A stretch of DNA of 64,000 nt from positions 9,975,903 to 10,039,902 of the forward strand of contig CM046332.1 of the NCBI GenBank assembly GCA_025403435.1, read 5' to 3'. The notes below the pieces were generated by a model. The model worked only from the letters and a program-made list of their open reading frames with translations. It did not search any database and was not told the DNA's origin. The stretch comes from Artocarpus heterophyllus (lineage: Eukaryota; Streptophyta; Magnoliopsida; Rosales; Moraceae). Positions 1 to 11,937 of the stretch are shown in pieces; position 1 is the first letter of the stretch; each line of letters starts with the position of its first letter. The translations under genes were made by a program, and so were the position numbers.

Positions 1-239
1 ATCGGCATGTGTGCTTTTCTGATTAGATTCCTAAACCATTATGCGATTTAATCAATGTGGAACCGACTAGAAATACTCTTGTTGAGGGATTTAGAAACTA
101 GAGTGAATTCATATTTTAAGTATATAAGTGGAGATATGGTAACTTACATTTGAGGAGAAACAACATTGACGGTTTAGAGCCGAAAGAAGAATCATAACGG
201 AATTGTGATTTTTACTAGTATGATTTAAGGGGGTAGAGC
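1..239. other. Anonymous AT-rich sequence
   Basis: No open frame, RNA gene or repeat boundary is recognisable here. The stretch ends where a gypsy-type LTR begins. Confidence 0.5.
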
Positions 240-2589
240 TGTGACACCTGTTATTTTCCTAGCGGGTATTAAGGTAATTAAATTAATTATTAGTGTGCCA
301 ATTAAAAATTTGTTTCATTTAAAATCTATTTCACAATATTTATTTCTACTTATTTTTAGAATTTTCTAAAATTTTCTATACTTATTTAGTATATTTACCA
401 AAATGTCTTAGAACTTCTCATTAATTACGAAAATGCCATTTGGCATTATTTGAACTAAAAGTCTCCGGAAGAGACTTACTCACCTACTCCTCAATTATTT
501 CCTTACCTCTCATTTAGATCAAATCACTCTCTCTCTTTCCCTCATGTCTCCCTACTCCTCTCTCTTTTCTTTCTTTTCCTCTTCATTTCTCTTACACGGT
601 GAGATAAATCAGAGGAGGACCAAAGGAGAACTCAAGTTGTTCTATCACAATCTTCACAAACAACTACTCACCAGCTCAAAGATCAAGGAAACTCAAGGAT
701 TTTCAAGTTCAAACCACTTTTGAGTTAAGTTTTTAAGGTTAGATTTTTAAAACTTTAACTTTAATTTTAAGTTGTATTTTGATATGAAAATTTGTGAGAA
801 ATGTGTTTTTGATGTTTGTGAATGATTATACATCATTTTTAAGCTTAGAAACATGTTACAAATCTGAATTTTGATTGAGAATGGGTAAAAAACAATCAAG
901 AACTCGTATGTGCATTTTTTCAGAGTTTATTTCATTTTTCTGGCTTTCTGTCGTTTTTCCTATAAAGGGGAAACAACATGTCGTTTTTCCAAAACAGAGA
1001 TTTAATAAAAATAGAAGCAAATTTTAGCTTCAGGTGGGATTTGAACCCCCTACCTTAGGGATAAATAAAGGAGGCCAAACCACCAAGACAATGATGGTTA
1101 TTTGATAACATATATTTCGAAAATAATAAATAGTTCTTTATAAAAAGTCTATAATTTCAAATAATTTTATTTAAATGAATATTAAACTTTTCAATTATTT
1201 TATTTCTAAATATTTTATAATCGTTTTATTTATTTTAAAAAGTTCATTCAACATATTTTGTACCAAAATAAAATTCGTATATTTTAATTTTATTGTTATT
1301 TTAGCATTTACTAAAATTAAGTTAGAAAAGTGATATTCACAATTTTAGTACGTTAATGATTATGGCACACTAATAAAAATAAATGATAAATTGACATAAT
1401 TAAAAATTAGGATTTAAGTTAAAGTATGGTTATTTTATATGTTTTAGGACAATAGCATGCTTGGAGCTTATGTGGTGAATTGTGTAAGCTGGGAATTGTC
1501 AGTGGATGTTTGTAAAGAGGTAGGGATTCTATTACTCATTTTTTGTGTGGTTTTTATGGAATTAAAATTGATTGTTTTACCTCAAGATATATATATCTAT
1601 GTTGAACTACTATTATATGAGTATCACATATGAAACTATGACATGGACTCGTCTTGTATTGTACGACGAGGAACATAATGAATTGACACATGTTATAAAT
1701 TGAGAAGCATGGTTAGGAAAACTGATTATAAATAATGATTGAATATAGAGAAATGGTGAGACGTGAAGGGGACGGCAGTTACGTCATTGGACACGAATAC
1801 CCTAAAAGGTAAAATAGGGGGAAGGTGATGACGCTTCCTTGGGTGGAAAGTCCCAGAACACATTGTACAGGAACCGTCTTGGTGAGGATTTGGGGCTTGA
1901 TGTCCCCTCACCGGAACACCCTTGGAATGTATAGAGGGTGATCAAGAGCGCCCATTTGGGTTTCGATGAGTTGAGTGATACTCTATTAAACGTGGATACC
2001 TAGGAATAATGATGAACTGTAATATTTGTATATATATATATGTATAAAATTCGGTAATGATTAACAATAATATCCACGGAATATGATTATAATAAATCTC
2101 ATAACCTGGATAATGGTGAGCATTAATTAACCATGTAGGTTTTAATGTGGTAATGATATAAACCTAAAGGTGAGTGATGGTTTTTTCTACTAAGCATATT
2201 ATTGCTCATTCCCTTATATTTTCATCTTTTCAGGACCCACTAAGTGTGAGATGGCTACGAGAAAAATACTTGAGGAAATTATGTAGCTATATTATGTTGG
2301 GACTGCTTCAATTGCTAAGAACGTTCTTCATGATAATGTAAGCATCAATTGTTACTTTTTGTTACTGTATTAAAATGCATTGAGGGTTGAAATGATAATG
2401 ACGACAGTTTATATTATTAAATTTAAGGTGCTACATTAAACTGTGGTTTAATTATCGTTTATATTTTTATTTTTGATTTGAAAGTTTTCATTTTTGCCCT
2501 GGGCAACTTTATTTTTGAGGTTTTACTTTTATTTTTTATTTTTATTTTAATTCATTAAAAACTGTTAACCCCCATATAGGGGCGTTACA
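240..2589 (+). mobile_element. Probable Ty3/gypsy-type solo LTR
   Basis: The segment starts TGTGACACCTG and ends GGGGCGTTACA, the TG...CA ends of a plant gypsy LTR. Near 2160-2240 it has the usual late-LTR stretch (a GGTGAG-like run, ACTAAGCATATT, then TTTTCAGGACC), also seen in the LTRs at 31246 and, reversed, at 22200-22260. No PBS or coding sequence follows, so a solo LTR or an isolated LTR is the best reading. The flanks (agagc and taaat) are not a matching 5-bp duplication, so the exact borders are uncertain. Confidence 0.55.
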
Positions 2590-3552
2590 TAAATTTGTTA
2601 TATGCTAAACTTTGTGGTAAATTTATCACAAAGTTTAGTGTATAGCAAATTTGATTCATATTGATTGGTAGATTGACTTTTTTGCTTTAATAATTACAAC
2701 ATTTTTACTTTATAAAATTTTAATATTGCTTTTGCAGGTTTTAAGGTTTTATAATTATGACAAAAGGTAAATATGACATTTTAAATAGCATTATGCATTG
2801 AAGCATAAAATAAAATATCACATCAAATATGTTATTTTTGTACTTTTTGATAGCAAATATAACATCGGCATTAACATTTGCATTGGAGATGGTCTTAGTG
2901 CAGCAAAAAATATGATCATACAATAACAGCACCAACTATAAGAGCATTATTCGAAAATTACAGACTCGTTGACGAGGGAGTTAAAAAGGATACATTAGTA
3001 TTTTTTTAGAAAAAGTACAATTAAAAACAAAAAAATTCCCTCTCACCTTAGTTGGGAATTAAACATGGCAAACTCAATAGAATAAAACACCGCAGCTCTT
3101 CTGAACATTGGAAGAACTTGGATCTCCCTTCCAATTTGCCTGTTGAATCCTCTGTCCAAAAAAGAAAAGTCTTTGATGATTAACCTTTTTTTTTCCTTTC
3201 TTTCTTTCTTTTTTTACGTTAATACTTCAAATCATATGCCACAATTATATGTCCAACATACTTGTAAGAATACACGTATCTGGAGAGGTCCTTGTTAATA
3301 AGCTACAACTAAAGTGATGTAATAGATAGCAATAAAGCTAATGTCCTGTCAACTTTCAATCGGTCGACAAAAATATTCTTAATTCCTTAAATATTTACGC
3401 CATTTTATCTTTCTACTTATGGTGAAAAACTGAAAAGAAAGTAAATAAGGTAAATAACTAATTTACATACACGCCATCCTACAAAAATATGCCTCCACAT
3501 CATTCCAACCGAATCATATATATAAAGCTAATGACAAAAAAAAAAAAAAAAA
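2590..3552. other. Intergenic, with a short strong hairpin
   Basis: There is no coding sequence. At 2591-2616 and 2627-2652 two 26-base arms are reverse complements at 23 of 26 positions around a 10-base loop; the three differences allow G-U pairing in RNA. The sequence around 2870-2950 (cattggagatggtcttag) resembles the ends of small plant DNA transposons, but no partner terminus was found. The stretch ends in a 17-base A tract. Confidence 0.5.
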
Positions 3553-4395
3553 GATTAATCACAAAAATTTCTGTTGAATTATAGCCTTTGGAACCTTTGC
3601 TCATGAATTTCAAAATATAACATCTGTTCCCCGTAAAGTATAAACTGTTAGCAAAAAATGGTCTTTCTGTTAAAATTTTAACGACAAATTGACAAAGAAT
3701 TTTAAAATTAGGAGTATTTTGATAATCCTAGTTATAAAAATAATCAAAAAATTAAAAATATAATAAAAATAACCTTTATTGATGATTAAAAAAAAAAAAA
3801 CAGACTACTATCTGGATCCCTCTTTTTTTGATATACCAATTTTTTTTTTTGAAAATTGTATTAAGTTTTTTTCCACCCTAAAAATATTATGAAATTTTAA
3901 AAGGTATAAGTACCAATGAAAACTTCAAAAATATGAAAGAAATTTTATTAATACTATTAGAGTTTTTTTCATTTTAAAAATTGTGTTATAATTTTTACTA
4001 TATTGAATATATTTGTGTTATATTATTTTTCATTTCATTACTATGTAGAACTTTTAAAATTTTATAATACTTTTTAGGTGTGAAAAATTAATAAAATCTT
4101 GGTATATCAAACAAGAAGGATTCCAATGGTATAATAGTTTTAATTAAAATTTTCTTTTTAATCATCAATAAATGCTATTTTTATTATAGTTTTAATTTTT
4201 ATGGTTATTTTTATAACCAAAATTACTAAAATATCCTTAATTTTGAAATCATTTATCAATTTTCTATTAAAATTCTAAAAGGGACTATTTTTGTTAACGT
4301 TTCATACTTTAGAGGGAGTGGATATTAGGTTTTGAAATTTGAGGGGTAAAGTCTTACAAGGGCTATAATTCAAGGAGAATATTTGTAATTAATCC
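3553..4395. mobile_element. Fold-back (long inverted repeat) MITE-like element
   Basis: The left arm, starting GATTAATCACAAA, and the reverse complement of the right end, GGATTAATTACAAA, match through GAATTATAGCC and on through almost the whole element. Further in, GATATACCAA and CACCCTAAAAATATTATGAAATTT recur inverted at about 4020-4110. Both arms are roughly 400 bp and meet near 3970. No transposase is present. A-tracts on both sides (3536-3552, and nine A at 4396-4404) could be the target duplication. A related terminus lies at 53432. Mutator-like or fold-back origin is an inference. Confidence 0.75.
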
Positions 4396-4797
4396 AAAAA
4401 AAAATCGTTGGAGACTTTTCTAACTGGACTTGGAGTGTGATCACATGATGACATTTATGATCCAAAAGAATTGACAAAAGGATGCCTACCTCTTCAAGAA
4501 ATCCTAGATATGCACTCATAGTGTTTTTAAGAAGCTGAATGATACAGTAGTGAATCTTATATTGAAAGGAACAAAAAATTCATGAGATCATACGTCACAT
4601 AATTTCTTGCATGATTTTTTCTTACTGAGATTTAGCTCATATAGTTCTTGTAATGTAAGTAGGCTTCCAAGTATTGATTCAAGTTTACTAAATAAAAATG
4701 GTTTACGGTCTCATTTATGAGGGTAGCAATCTTAAAATTGTGAAATTGAAATCTCTAGTATTTGTATTGTTCTTATATTTTATATCGTAATAAAGAG
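4396..4797. other. Anonymous intergenic sequence
   Basis: AT-rich DNA without an open frame or recognised repeat. Confidence 0.5.
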
Positions 4798-5499
4798 TGT
4801 TGACGAGTGAAAAATCATTAAACAAGAATCACTCTGTTTCTCACCAAGATAATCACCCTCGATCAAAGTAAATGAAATAGTAAAGGAAAAAAAATAGCAA
4901 GAACATAAAGATTTATAGTGGTTAGGCTCAATTGAAGACTACGTCCACTTTAAGTCTTCTCGGGTATGGGGTTTTCACGATGAAAATAATTGTTTACAAA
5001 GGGTTTGTGTCAAGAATTGGACTTAAGGCTACCTTCTAGGGCTGGCCTTTATTTATAGCTTATTAGGTTGGTCATATTCCAACCTTCTTGTTACAATTCA
5101 AATTTAAATACAAGATAATCTCTTGTCTAATTAGCTTGATGACTTTCATGTGAACTTCCATTGAATTAATTTCTTATGCGCATATGGAATCCTGTAGATT
5201 TTGATAAGATTGAGTGCTTACCGCTATGTTGAAGATATTCAATTTAAATATTAAATGCAGTTTCCTATGATTCCTAGATTTTAAATAGCTTTGTAGTTAT
5301 CTGTTCGCCACGTCGGATATTGTGATGATTTTGGCATATTTTGTATATAGGCCGATGTGAATATGGCAGAGGCAAATATGGTTGAGGTAAATGTAGATGA
5401 AGTGCATATGGTCGAAGTGACTATGTCTGAGTGTCTCTTTGGCTATCCCTAAAGCTTCGTGGCTGACCTCATCCGCATCGGTTGGGTGAACAACCTCTT
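4798..5499 (-). mobile_element. LTR of an older retrotransposon, 3' part, reverse strand
   Basis: Read on the minus strand, this has a TATA-like TATAAATAAA (plus 5048-5057), a transcribed-region-like stretch, then GGTGAGAAACAGAGTG and a terminus ACTCGTCAACA (plus 4798-4808). This order (promoter, R/U5, CA end) is that of a plant LTR. The GC-rich part above 5340 would be U3. The LTR is interrupted at 5500 by a copia solo LTR and appears to resume at 9498, since GCCGACCTCATCC-type sequence lies on both sides. The outer (5') end was not located; copy A interrupts the region again at 9892. Confidence 0.5.
5359..5433. repeat. 15-bp tandem repeat, five degenerate units
   Basis: Five consecutive 15-base units follow the pattern AAATATGGTYGARGT, at 5359, 5374, 5389, 5404 and 5419. 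They lie in the presumed U3 of the reverse LTR, about 300 bp upstream of its TATA-like box. Confidence 0.7.
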
Positions 5500-8400
5500 T
5501 GTTAGACTAGGTGCCATAAGAATTAAATGATGTAATAGTTTTTTGATAAATTTAATCAATAAAGAGTATATTATTTTTCATATATCAAACATGTATTCTT
5601 TATGTTCATTTATGTTGAATGTACGTTTTGTTGGAAAACGAGTACGTAGTGGAATTTTAAAAATTTTAAATTAGAGTATTTTCTAAAACACAAGTTTGAC
5701 ATGCTATATACATAAATTAATGATAGATCTTACTAACCTTTGTCTATCGAAGAGCTCCAACAATCAGTGAAGAGAAGAACATTCCAGAAGAGCCTCAACC
5801 AACTAGTCTTCTTTACTATTCTCTATCTACGATCGGAGCTGTGTGGGCACATGTCGTACAGCTCTTCCCTTGTAACTTTCCTTTCAACCAATTGAGAAGA
5901 CCTAGAGCTAAGGTTCTTGATTGTGAACAATAGCTCTCGAGGAGTTTTAGAGTTTTTCACATTAGAGTACTCACTCTAAACTTCTCAACTGATCTAAATA
6001 ACCGAAAAAACTCACCCTCCATTTATAGAGGTCGGACTTCGGGTTATTATCAAATAAGGCCTCAAAATTTGAATCTGAATCAACTTCTAATGATAATTGT
6101 GTCAAAAATGCAAAAACTCACCCCTCATTTATAAAGGTCAGACCTAGGATTAATCATTATCAGAAAAGGCCTCAAAATTTGAATCTGAATCAACTTCTGA
6201 TGATAATTGTGTCAAAAATACGTAATCAGATTATCGCTGGATTGGCAGGTCGAACTGGCAGATTGGCCTGCCGAACTTATTCCATCGGCTGGCCAAACTA
6301 GCAAATCAGCCTGCCGAATTTGCGATAATATGATCCCTGAGAATCTTTTATTTTCCACCCAAGATTCTTTAGATAAAGCCTTAGTTTTAATTCAAATAAC
6401 CTAATAGAAAAGTTATCTGACTAAAATAGTTATATCTAGATAATCTCATAGAAAACAAATATTATCTCAACAATTCAACATGTTTATCTTAAAATAATCT
6501 ACAAAATTAATTCAATCGATAAACAAACATGGATTATTTGATTCTATCGAATTTTAGCCAATTTAATAATTTAACGTAAGTCATCAATTTGTTAGAAAAG
6601 CACGCTGTATCATTATAAGATTTATTATGAGCTAGCAAAAGGACCTGATGGACCTATATAGCTTAAGCTCTAATAATTATAAAATATAATATCCCAGATA
6701 CATATTTTATAATTATTAACTTTAACACTACTCCACTAAAAGTTCAGAGCTACACTCTTGAACTATATAAAATTACAAAGCTCCAAATAAGCCAAGTGTC
6801 CATGACATATCAAGATGTGTCGTATCCCTATAGGATATTTATAATCAGTTTAAGGATAAATTCTATCTTGTTTTCCTGATTATTTTTATCTTACGTTCCG
6901 TTATCTCACCATTAGAAAGCTTACTATCTAAAGACAGTATACCTTTTGGTTACATCTATGCATCCAAATGGTTGAGTGCTTCAGTCTTCTAATTATAGGA
7001 TAATACATATAAGAGAATATCATTGACTCCACCAATGGAGCTATGGATTCCATATATATGAATAACAGGTCTATGCTATCAAAAGTCATGTCTCCAACGT
7101 ACCAGTATACTTACCATCATAATGTCAAGATGCTGCCCTTTAGTACATCAAAAGACATAAGTCAAGATAACGGGCCCATTAGTCGTTTTAGGATTAAGAT
7201 ACAACATATATGATTGTCTAAAGTGAATTAATTTGTACAGACAAACTTATTAGTCTAATTCAATTCTACTTTATGTCCCGATTTAATACATTATCACCTA
7301 TGACAATGTATCAATGTTTCTACTCGTAGAGTCTCACTCCGATGGCTAAGACAAGCCATCTTCCATTAGGGATGTAGACAACTTTATTCTCTCGATTGCG
7401 GTTCTTATGATTCAGACCGTCATCTTTAAGATTTATGTCTTCTGCATAATTTGTCCATCAAATGCTTAATTCTTAAATGTTTAGGCCAACAGTCTCAGAC
7501 TTTTGTTTGCTTATCATACATTCAACAAATATGAACATAAAGAGGAAAACATTTGGTATATGAACAATAAATAAACTCTTTATTGATAAAATGTCTCTAA
7601 AACATATTACAACATTTTACTCCATAAGGGCACCATGTCTAACACATTTGGCAAACAAAAGTTTGAGACAGTCAATATAAAGCTTTAATATTGTGCATAT
7701 GATGGACCGATTATGTAGAAGACATGAATCTTAAGGTGGTAGTCTAAACATAAAAGATTCTCAATCAAGGGAATAAAGTTGGGTGCTTTATTCATGTTAA
7801 GATTGTTATGTTGTCTACATTCCTAACGAGAGATGGCTTATCTTGGTGATTGGAATAGGATTTCGTGAGTGGAGACATTGGTGTATTGTCATTGGGGATG
7901 ATATATTGGATCAGGACTAAAGATTAATTGATTTGATTAATAATTCCATTTGAATAAATCAATTCACTTTAATAATCACATGTTTTATATCTTAATTCTA
8001 AAATGAATCAATGAGTTTGTATTCTTGACTTGTGTCTTTTGATGTACAAAAGAGTGACATCTTGAATTATATAAAGGTGCCCATGCTAGTCCATTGGAGA
8101 TATGACTTTTAATTGAGTTAGACTCATTATTCATAGATATGGAATCCATAGCTATGTTGTAGAGTTAATGGTATTCTATTTTAGGCATTATCCTATCATC
8201 GAAAACTAGAGCGCTCAACTTTTTAGATACGTATGTATAACCGAGTGGTATATTATTTGTATTGGTTATGAATAGTAAGTATTCTAATGGTAAGATAATG
8301 GAACATAAGATAAATGCAATTGGGAAGGTAAAAAGGAATTATTCTTAAGCCAATTATGGATATCCGATGGAGATTATGATATGTCATAGATAGTTAAACT

Positions 8401-9497
8401 TATTAGATTTTTCTAATTATATATATAGTTCAAGGGTGTAGCTTGAAGCTTTTAGTGAGATAGCTATAGAGTTAATTGTAAAACGAGCATGTCGTGGACA
8501 TGTCATTTTTTAGGGGCTTGATCTATATATGTCCATCGGGTCCCTTTTACTATCTCACATAATTTTTTTTAATGATATGGCTTGTTTTTCCTATACCTTT
8601 GTAACTTATGTTAATTTTTAGATTAGCTTAAATTCAGTTGATTAGATTTAATAATTCATGTTAGTTTATTGGTTAAATTAATTTTATGAATTAATTCAAA
8701 ATAAACATATTGAATTATTTGAATATATTTTATTTGATAGGGGATAATCTGTATATGACTGTTTTAATCCGGTAACTTCTCTATTAGGTTATTTGAATAA
8801 AATTAAGGTGTTATCAAAGATTCTTGTGTAAAATAAAATGTAGAAGTTTTCAAAACTAGGCAAACTGGCAGCAAGCTAGGGATCAGGTTCGGCCGGCCGG
8901 TAGAGTGTAACTTAATTACGCAAAACAATACAACCAGCAAGCCGATGGTGAGGACCATCCTATCAGCAGGCATAAATCTAGTTACGCATTTTTCACGTAT
9001 TTTAATACGAATTTTGACCTAGTTACAAATTTAAAAGCTCTATCTACACAGAATTAAAGGCCTACCAGCCACTATAAATAGTATACCTGTTCTTATTGTT
9101 ATTTAGATCACCAGAGAAATTTAGAGAAACTTTTTCTAAAGAGAGAAACTCTGTAACTCCTATAGGGCTATTGTTTAACATTACAAACTATAGCTCTTGG
9201 TTTTTTCTTGTGGTTGGAAAGAGATGTTGCCAAGAGGAGAATCGAATGAAGTTTACCTACTCGGATTCTGGTTATGAAAAAGAGAATAGAAAAAAAGACT
9301 AATTGGTTGAGGCTCTTTTGGATGCCATTCTTGTATAGTAGTTCTGCCCATTATTTTTCTGTTAGAAGTGTGGTTACTGATTCATTAAGGTACGATGATC
9401 TTTTATTAATTTATGATACATAACATGTCTAACTTGTTTTATAGAAAAACCTTTATTAAAAATTTTTAAAATTCCATTGCATACTCCTTTTCCAACA
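5500..9497 (+). mobile_element. Ty1/copia solo LTR, interrupted by a nested LTR
   Basis: The left piece (5500-5628) matches the start of the copy A LTR: TGTTAGAC, then TAATAGTTTTTTGATAA and AATCAATAAAGAG, through TTGAATGTACG. The right piece (7650-9497) continues from the equivalent point (GGCAAACAAAAGTTTGAGAC) to TTTTCCAACA. Without the insert and its target duplication the LTR is about 1,977 bp, the usual length of this family. The flanks are ctctt and cactt, a 4-of-5 match to a target duplication. It is more decayed than the other copies and so probably older. No internal region is left, as after LTR-LTR recombination. Confidence 0.85.
5629..7644 (-). mobile_element. Nested copia solo LTR, reverse orientation
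   Basis: On the plus strand it starts TGTTGGAAAACGAG and ends GGCACCATGTCTAACA, the reverse of the family LTR. It follows the copy C 3' LTR along its length: the ATCTTACTAACC stretch, the GGCCTGCCGAA motifs at 6236-6330, and the AAGCTTACTATC region. Flanks are cgttt (5624-5628) and cattt (7645-7649), a 5-bp duplication differing by one CG-to-CA change. Length is 2,016 bp. It inserted into the older forward LTR. Confidence 0.88.
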
Positions 9498-9891
9498 CAC
9501 TTTTCTTCAACTATTGGGCCGACCTAGTTCATGCCGACAGGTGAACTGCGTCAGCTATGTGGCCGACCTCATTAACACCATCTTGGCAAATGACCTCGTC
9601 ATCAGCTATGTTGCCGACCTCATCCTTCGACTAGGTGACCCAACTTTATTTGCCAAAGCATTAAGATCCTTATTGCCGAACTAAAGGAGAAGGATAAGTC
9701 TTTATGTCACTGAGAAGACCATCTCCACAATCCATCAATAAAGAGTATTTTCCCTTGTGCAGTATCATTTTATCAAGTTTCAATGATAGATGTTAGGACC
9801 AAGTAATTGTAATTCAACGTAACTTTTTTTCTTGAGCTAACAGGGTTTAGAGCTGCTAGCTTAGAAGGGGTGTTAAATTATGGTATCACCC
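9498..9891. other. Continuation of the older GC-patchy LTR remnant
   Basis: This resumes the sequence interrupted at 5499. It contains repeated GCCGACCT units, including two versions of a TCAGCTATGTNGCCGACCTCAT motif near 9552 and 9603. No open frame. It is cut at 9891 by insertion of copy A. Confidence 0.45.
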
Positions 9892-11922
9892 TGTTGACAT
9901 GCATGTCCTAAGGAGTAAAAATGTAATACGTTTTTGGAGACATTTTTACCAATAAAGAATTTATTCTTATATATACCAAATCTTGTCCTCTTTACGTTCA
10001 TATTTGTTGAATGTATGATAAGCAAACAGTAGTCTGAGACTGTCAGTCTAAACCTTAAGAATTGGGCATATGATGGACTGATTATGCGGAAGACACGATT
10101 CTTAAGGTGACGGTCTAAAACATATGATCCGCAATCAAGGGAATAAAGTTAGGCGCTTTATTCATGTAAAGACTGTTATGTTGTCTATATCCCTTTTGGG
10201 AGATGGTTTGTCTTGACCATCGGAGTTGGACTCTGTGAATAGAAACATTGGCACGTTGTCATAGGTGACGATGTGTTGGATCAGGACGTAAAGTGAATTC
10301 ATTTGGATTAATAATTCTGTCTCAGCAAATCGATTCACTTTAGACAGTCATTTGTATTGTATCTTAATCCTGAGATGAATAGTGGGCTCGTTGTCTCGAC
10401 TTGTGTCTTTTGATGTACCAATGGGTGACTCCCACATCTCTATAGTGGTATGCATGCCGATACGTTGGAGGCATGAATCTTGATAGCGTAGACTTGTTAT
10501 TCATAGATATGGAATCCATAGCTCCTTTTTAGGAGTAATGATATCCTCTTATATGCATTGTCCTGTAATTGAAAAACTGGAGCGCTGAACCATTTGGATA
10601 CATAGGTGTAACCGAATGGTATACTATCTTTGGATGGTAACTTTTCTAATGGTGAGATAATGGAACGTAAGATAAAAATAATCGGGAAGGTAAGACAGAA
10701 CTTGTCCTTAAGTCGATTATGGATTATCATATGGGGATACGATACACTTTGATATGTCATGGAGACTTAGCTACACGAGCTTTGTAATTCTATAAAGTTC
10801 AAGAGTGCAGCTCCAAGCTTTTAGTGGAGTAGCGTTGGAGTTGATAATTGTGAAATGTATATCTAAGATATTGGGTTTCATAATTATCATGAGCTTGAAC
10901 TTTATAAGTCCATTTTGGTCCCCTTTGCTAGCTCACAAAATCCTGTAACAACACGGCGTGCTTTTCCAATAATTGGTGACTTATGTCAGATTTATCAGAT
11001 TGGTTTAAAATTTGTAAGAATCAAATAATTCATGTTTGTTTATCGGTTGAATTAATTTTGTAAGAAATTAGTTCAAGATAAACTTGTTGAATTATTACGA
11101 TCAGATAATTCTTGTCTATTTATCGGTTGATTTAATTTTGGATAAATTAGATCAAGATAAACTTGTAGAATTATTGTGAATTGATTTATTTTCCTAGAGA
11201 TTATCTTGATAGAGTTTGTTTTGATCAGATAACTTCTCTATTGGGTTATTTGAATCAAAACTGAGACTTTATCCTTTAGAATCTCGGGTAAAAAATAAAA
11301 GATTCGGTGAGAGTTTTTCTTGAGAGTTTGGCTTGTCGAATGACGTGGTTGGCCTACCGAACTGGCCTGTTCGGCCTACAGATCAGAATGTTTGGCCTGT
11401 CGATTAGCGGGAGATAAGATTACGCATTTTCACGCGGATCTTATCAGATATTGATCCAAACTTGATTCTGTGTTGAGTTTTTGAGACCTAATCTGATATG
11501 GACTGACCCCAGGACCAATAGCTATAAAAAGGGAGTGAGTCTCATGATTTACTCAGATCAATTTGAGAGATTAAGAGTGATACTCTTCTAGTGAACATTT
11601 GAAAACTCCCTGAGAGCTTTTGTTCACAATCACGAACACTAGCTTTGGGTTCTCTCTATTGGTTGGAAGGAGAGTCATCGGTGGAGGAGCTGTACGTGTG
11701 AGCCCACACTCACTCCGGTTGTGGATAGAGAATAGCAAAGAAGACCAGTTGGTTAAGGCTCTTCTGGAACGTTACTTCTCTACACAGGTTGCAGAGGTTC
11801 TTCGGCACACTGATGTTAGTAAGATCTGTCTAATTTATACATATAACATGTCAAACTTGTGTTTTGGAAATTACTCTGATGAAATTTTTTTTTTAATTTT
11901 GCTACGCACTTTGTTTCCAACA
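9892..11922 (+). repeat. 5' LTR of copia copy A
   Basis: Starts TGTTGACATGCATG and ends TTTGTTTCCAACA; 2,031 bp. It holds a GC-rich cluster of GGCCTACCGAA-type motifs at about 11329-11410, a TATA box at 11523, and the transcribed part downstream. An open frame of 87 codons runs antisense at 10760-10497, and a sense frame spans the R/U5 part (11620-11952). Both recur in sister copies. Confidence 0.93.
11523..11530 (+). promoter_or_regulatory. TATA box of the copia LTR promoter
   Basis: TATAAAAA followed by GGGAGTGAGTCTCATGATT. The same box lies at 18775 (3' LTR), 26702 (solo LTR), 37223 (copy B, as TATATAAA) and reversed at 58846-58853 (copy C). Its conservation fits the U3/R promoter. Confidence 0.7.
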
Positions 11923-11924
11923 AT

Positions 11925-11937
11925 TGGTATCAGAGCC
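11925..11937 (+). other. Primer-binding site, tRNA-iMet type
   Basis: TGGTATCAGAGCC, two bases after the 5' LTR. It is complementary to the 3' end of plant initiator methionine tRNA, which primes minus-strand cDNA synthesis in most plant copia elements. Confidence 0.95.

Noticed and set aside
1031..1095. tRNA-like B-box (GGGTTCAAATCCC on the minus strand) suggesting a tRNA or SINE head
   Set aside because: No acceptor or D-arm pairing is visible, there is no SINE body or A-tail, and such motifs are common inside plant gypsy LTRs, which this region appears to be.
9745..9760. ATAAAGAG near 9749 echoing the flank at 4790 as a target duplication
   Set aside because: It does not directly abut a CA terminus, and AATAAAG is a common polyadenylation-like string in these LTRs, so the match is probably coincidence.
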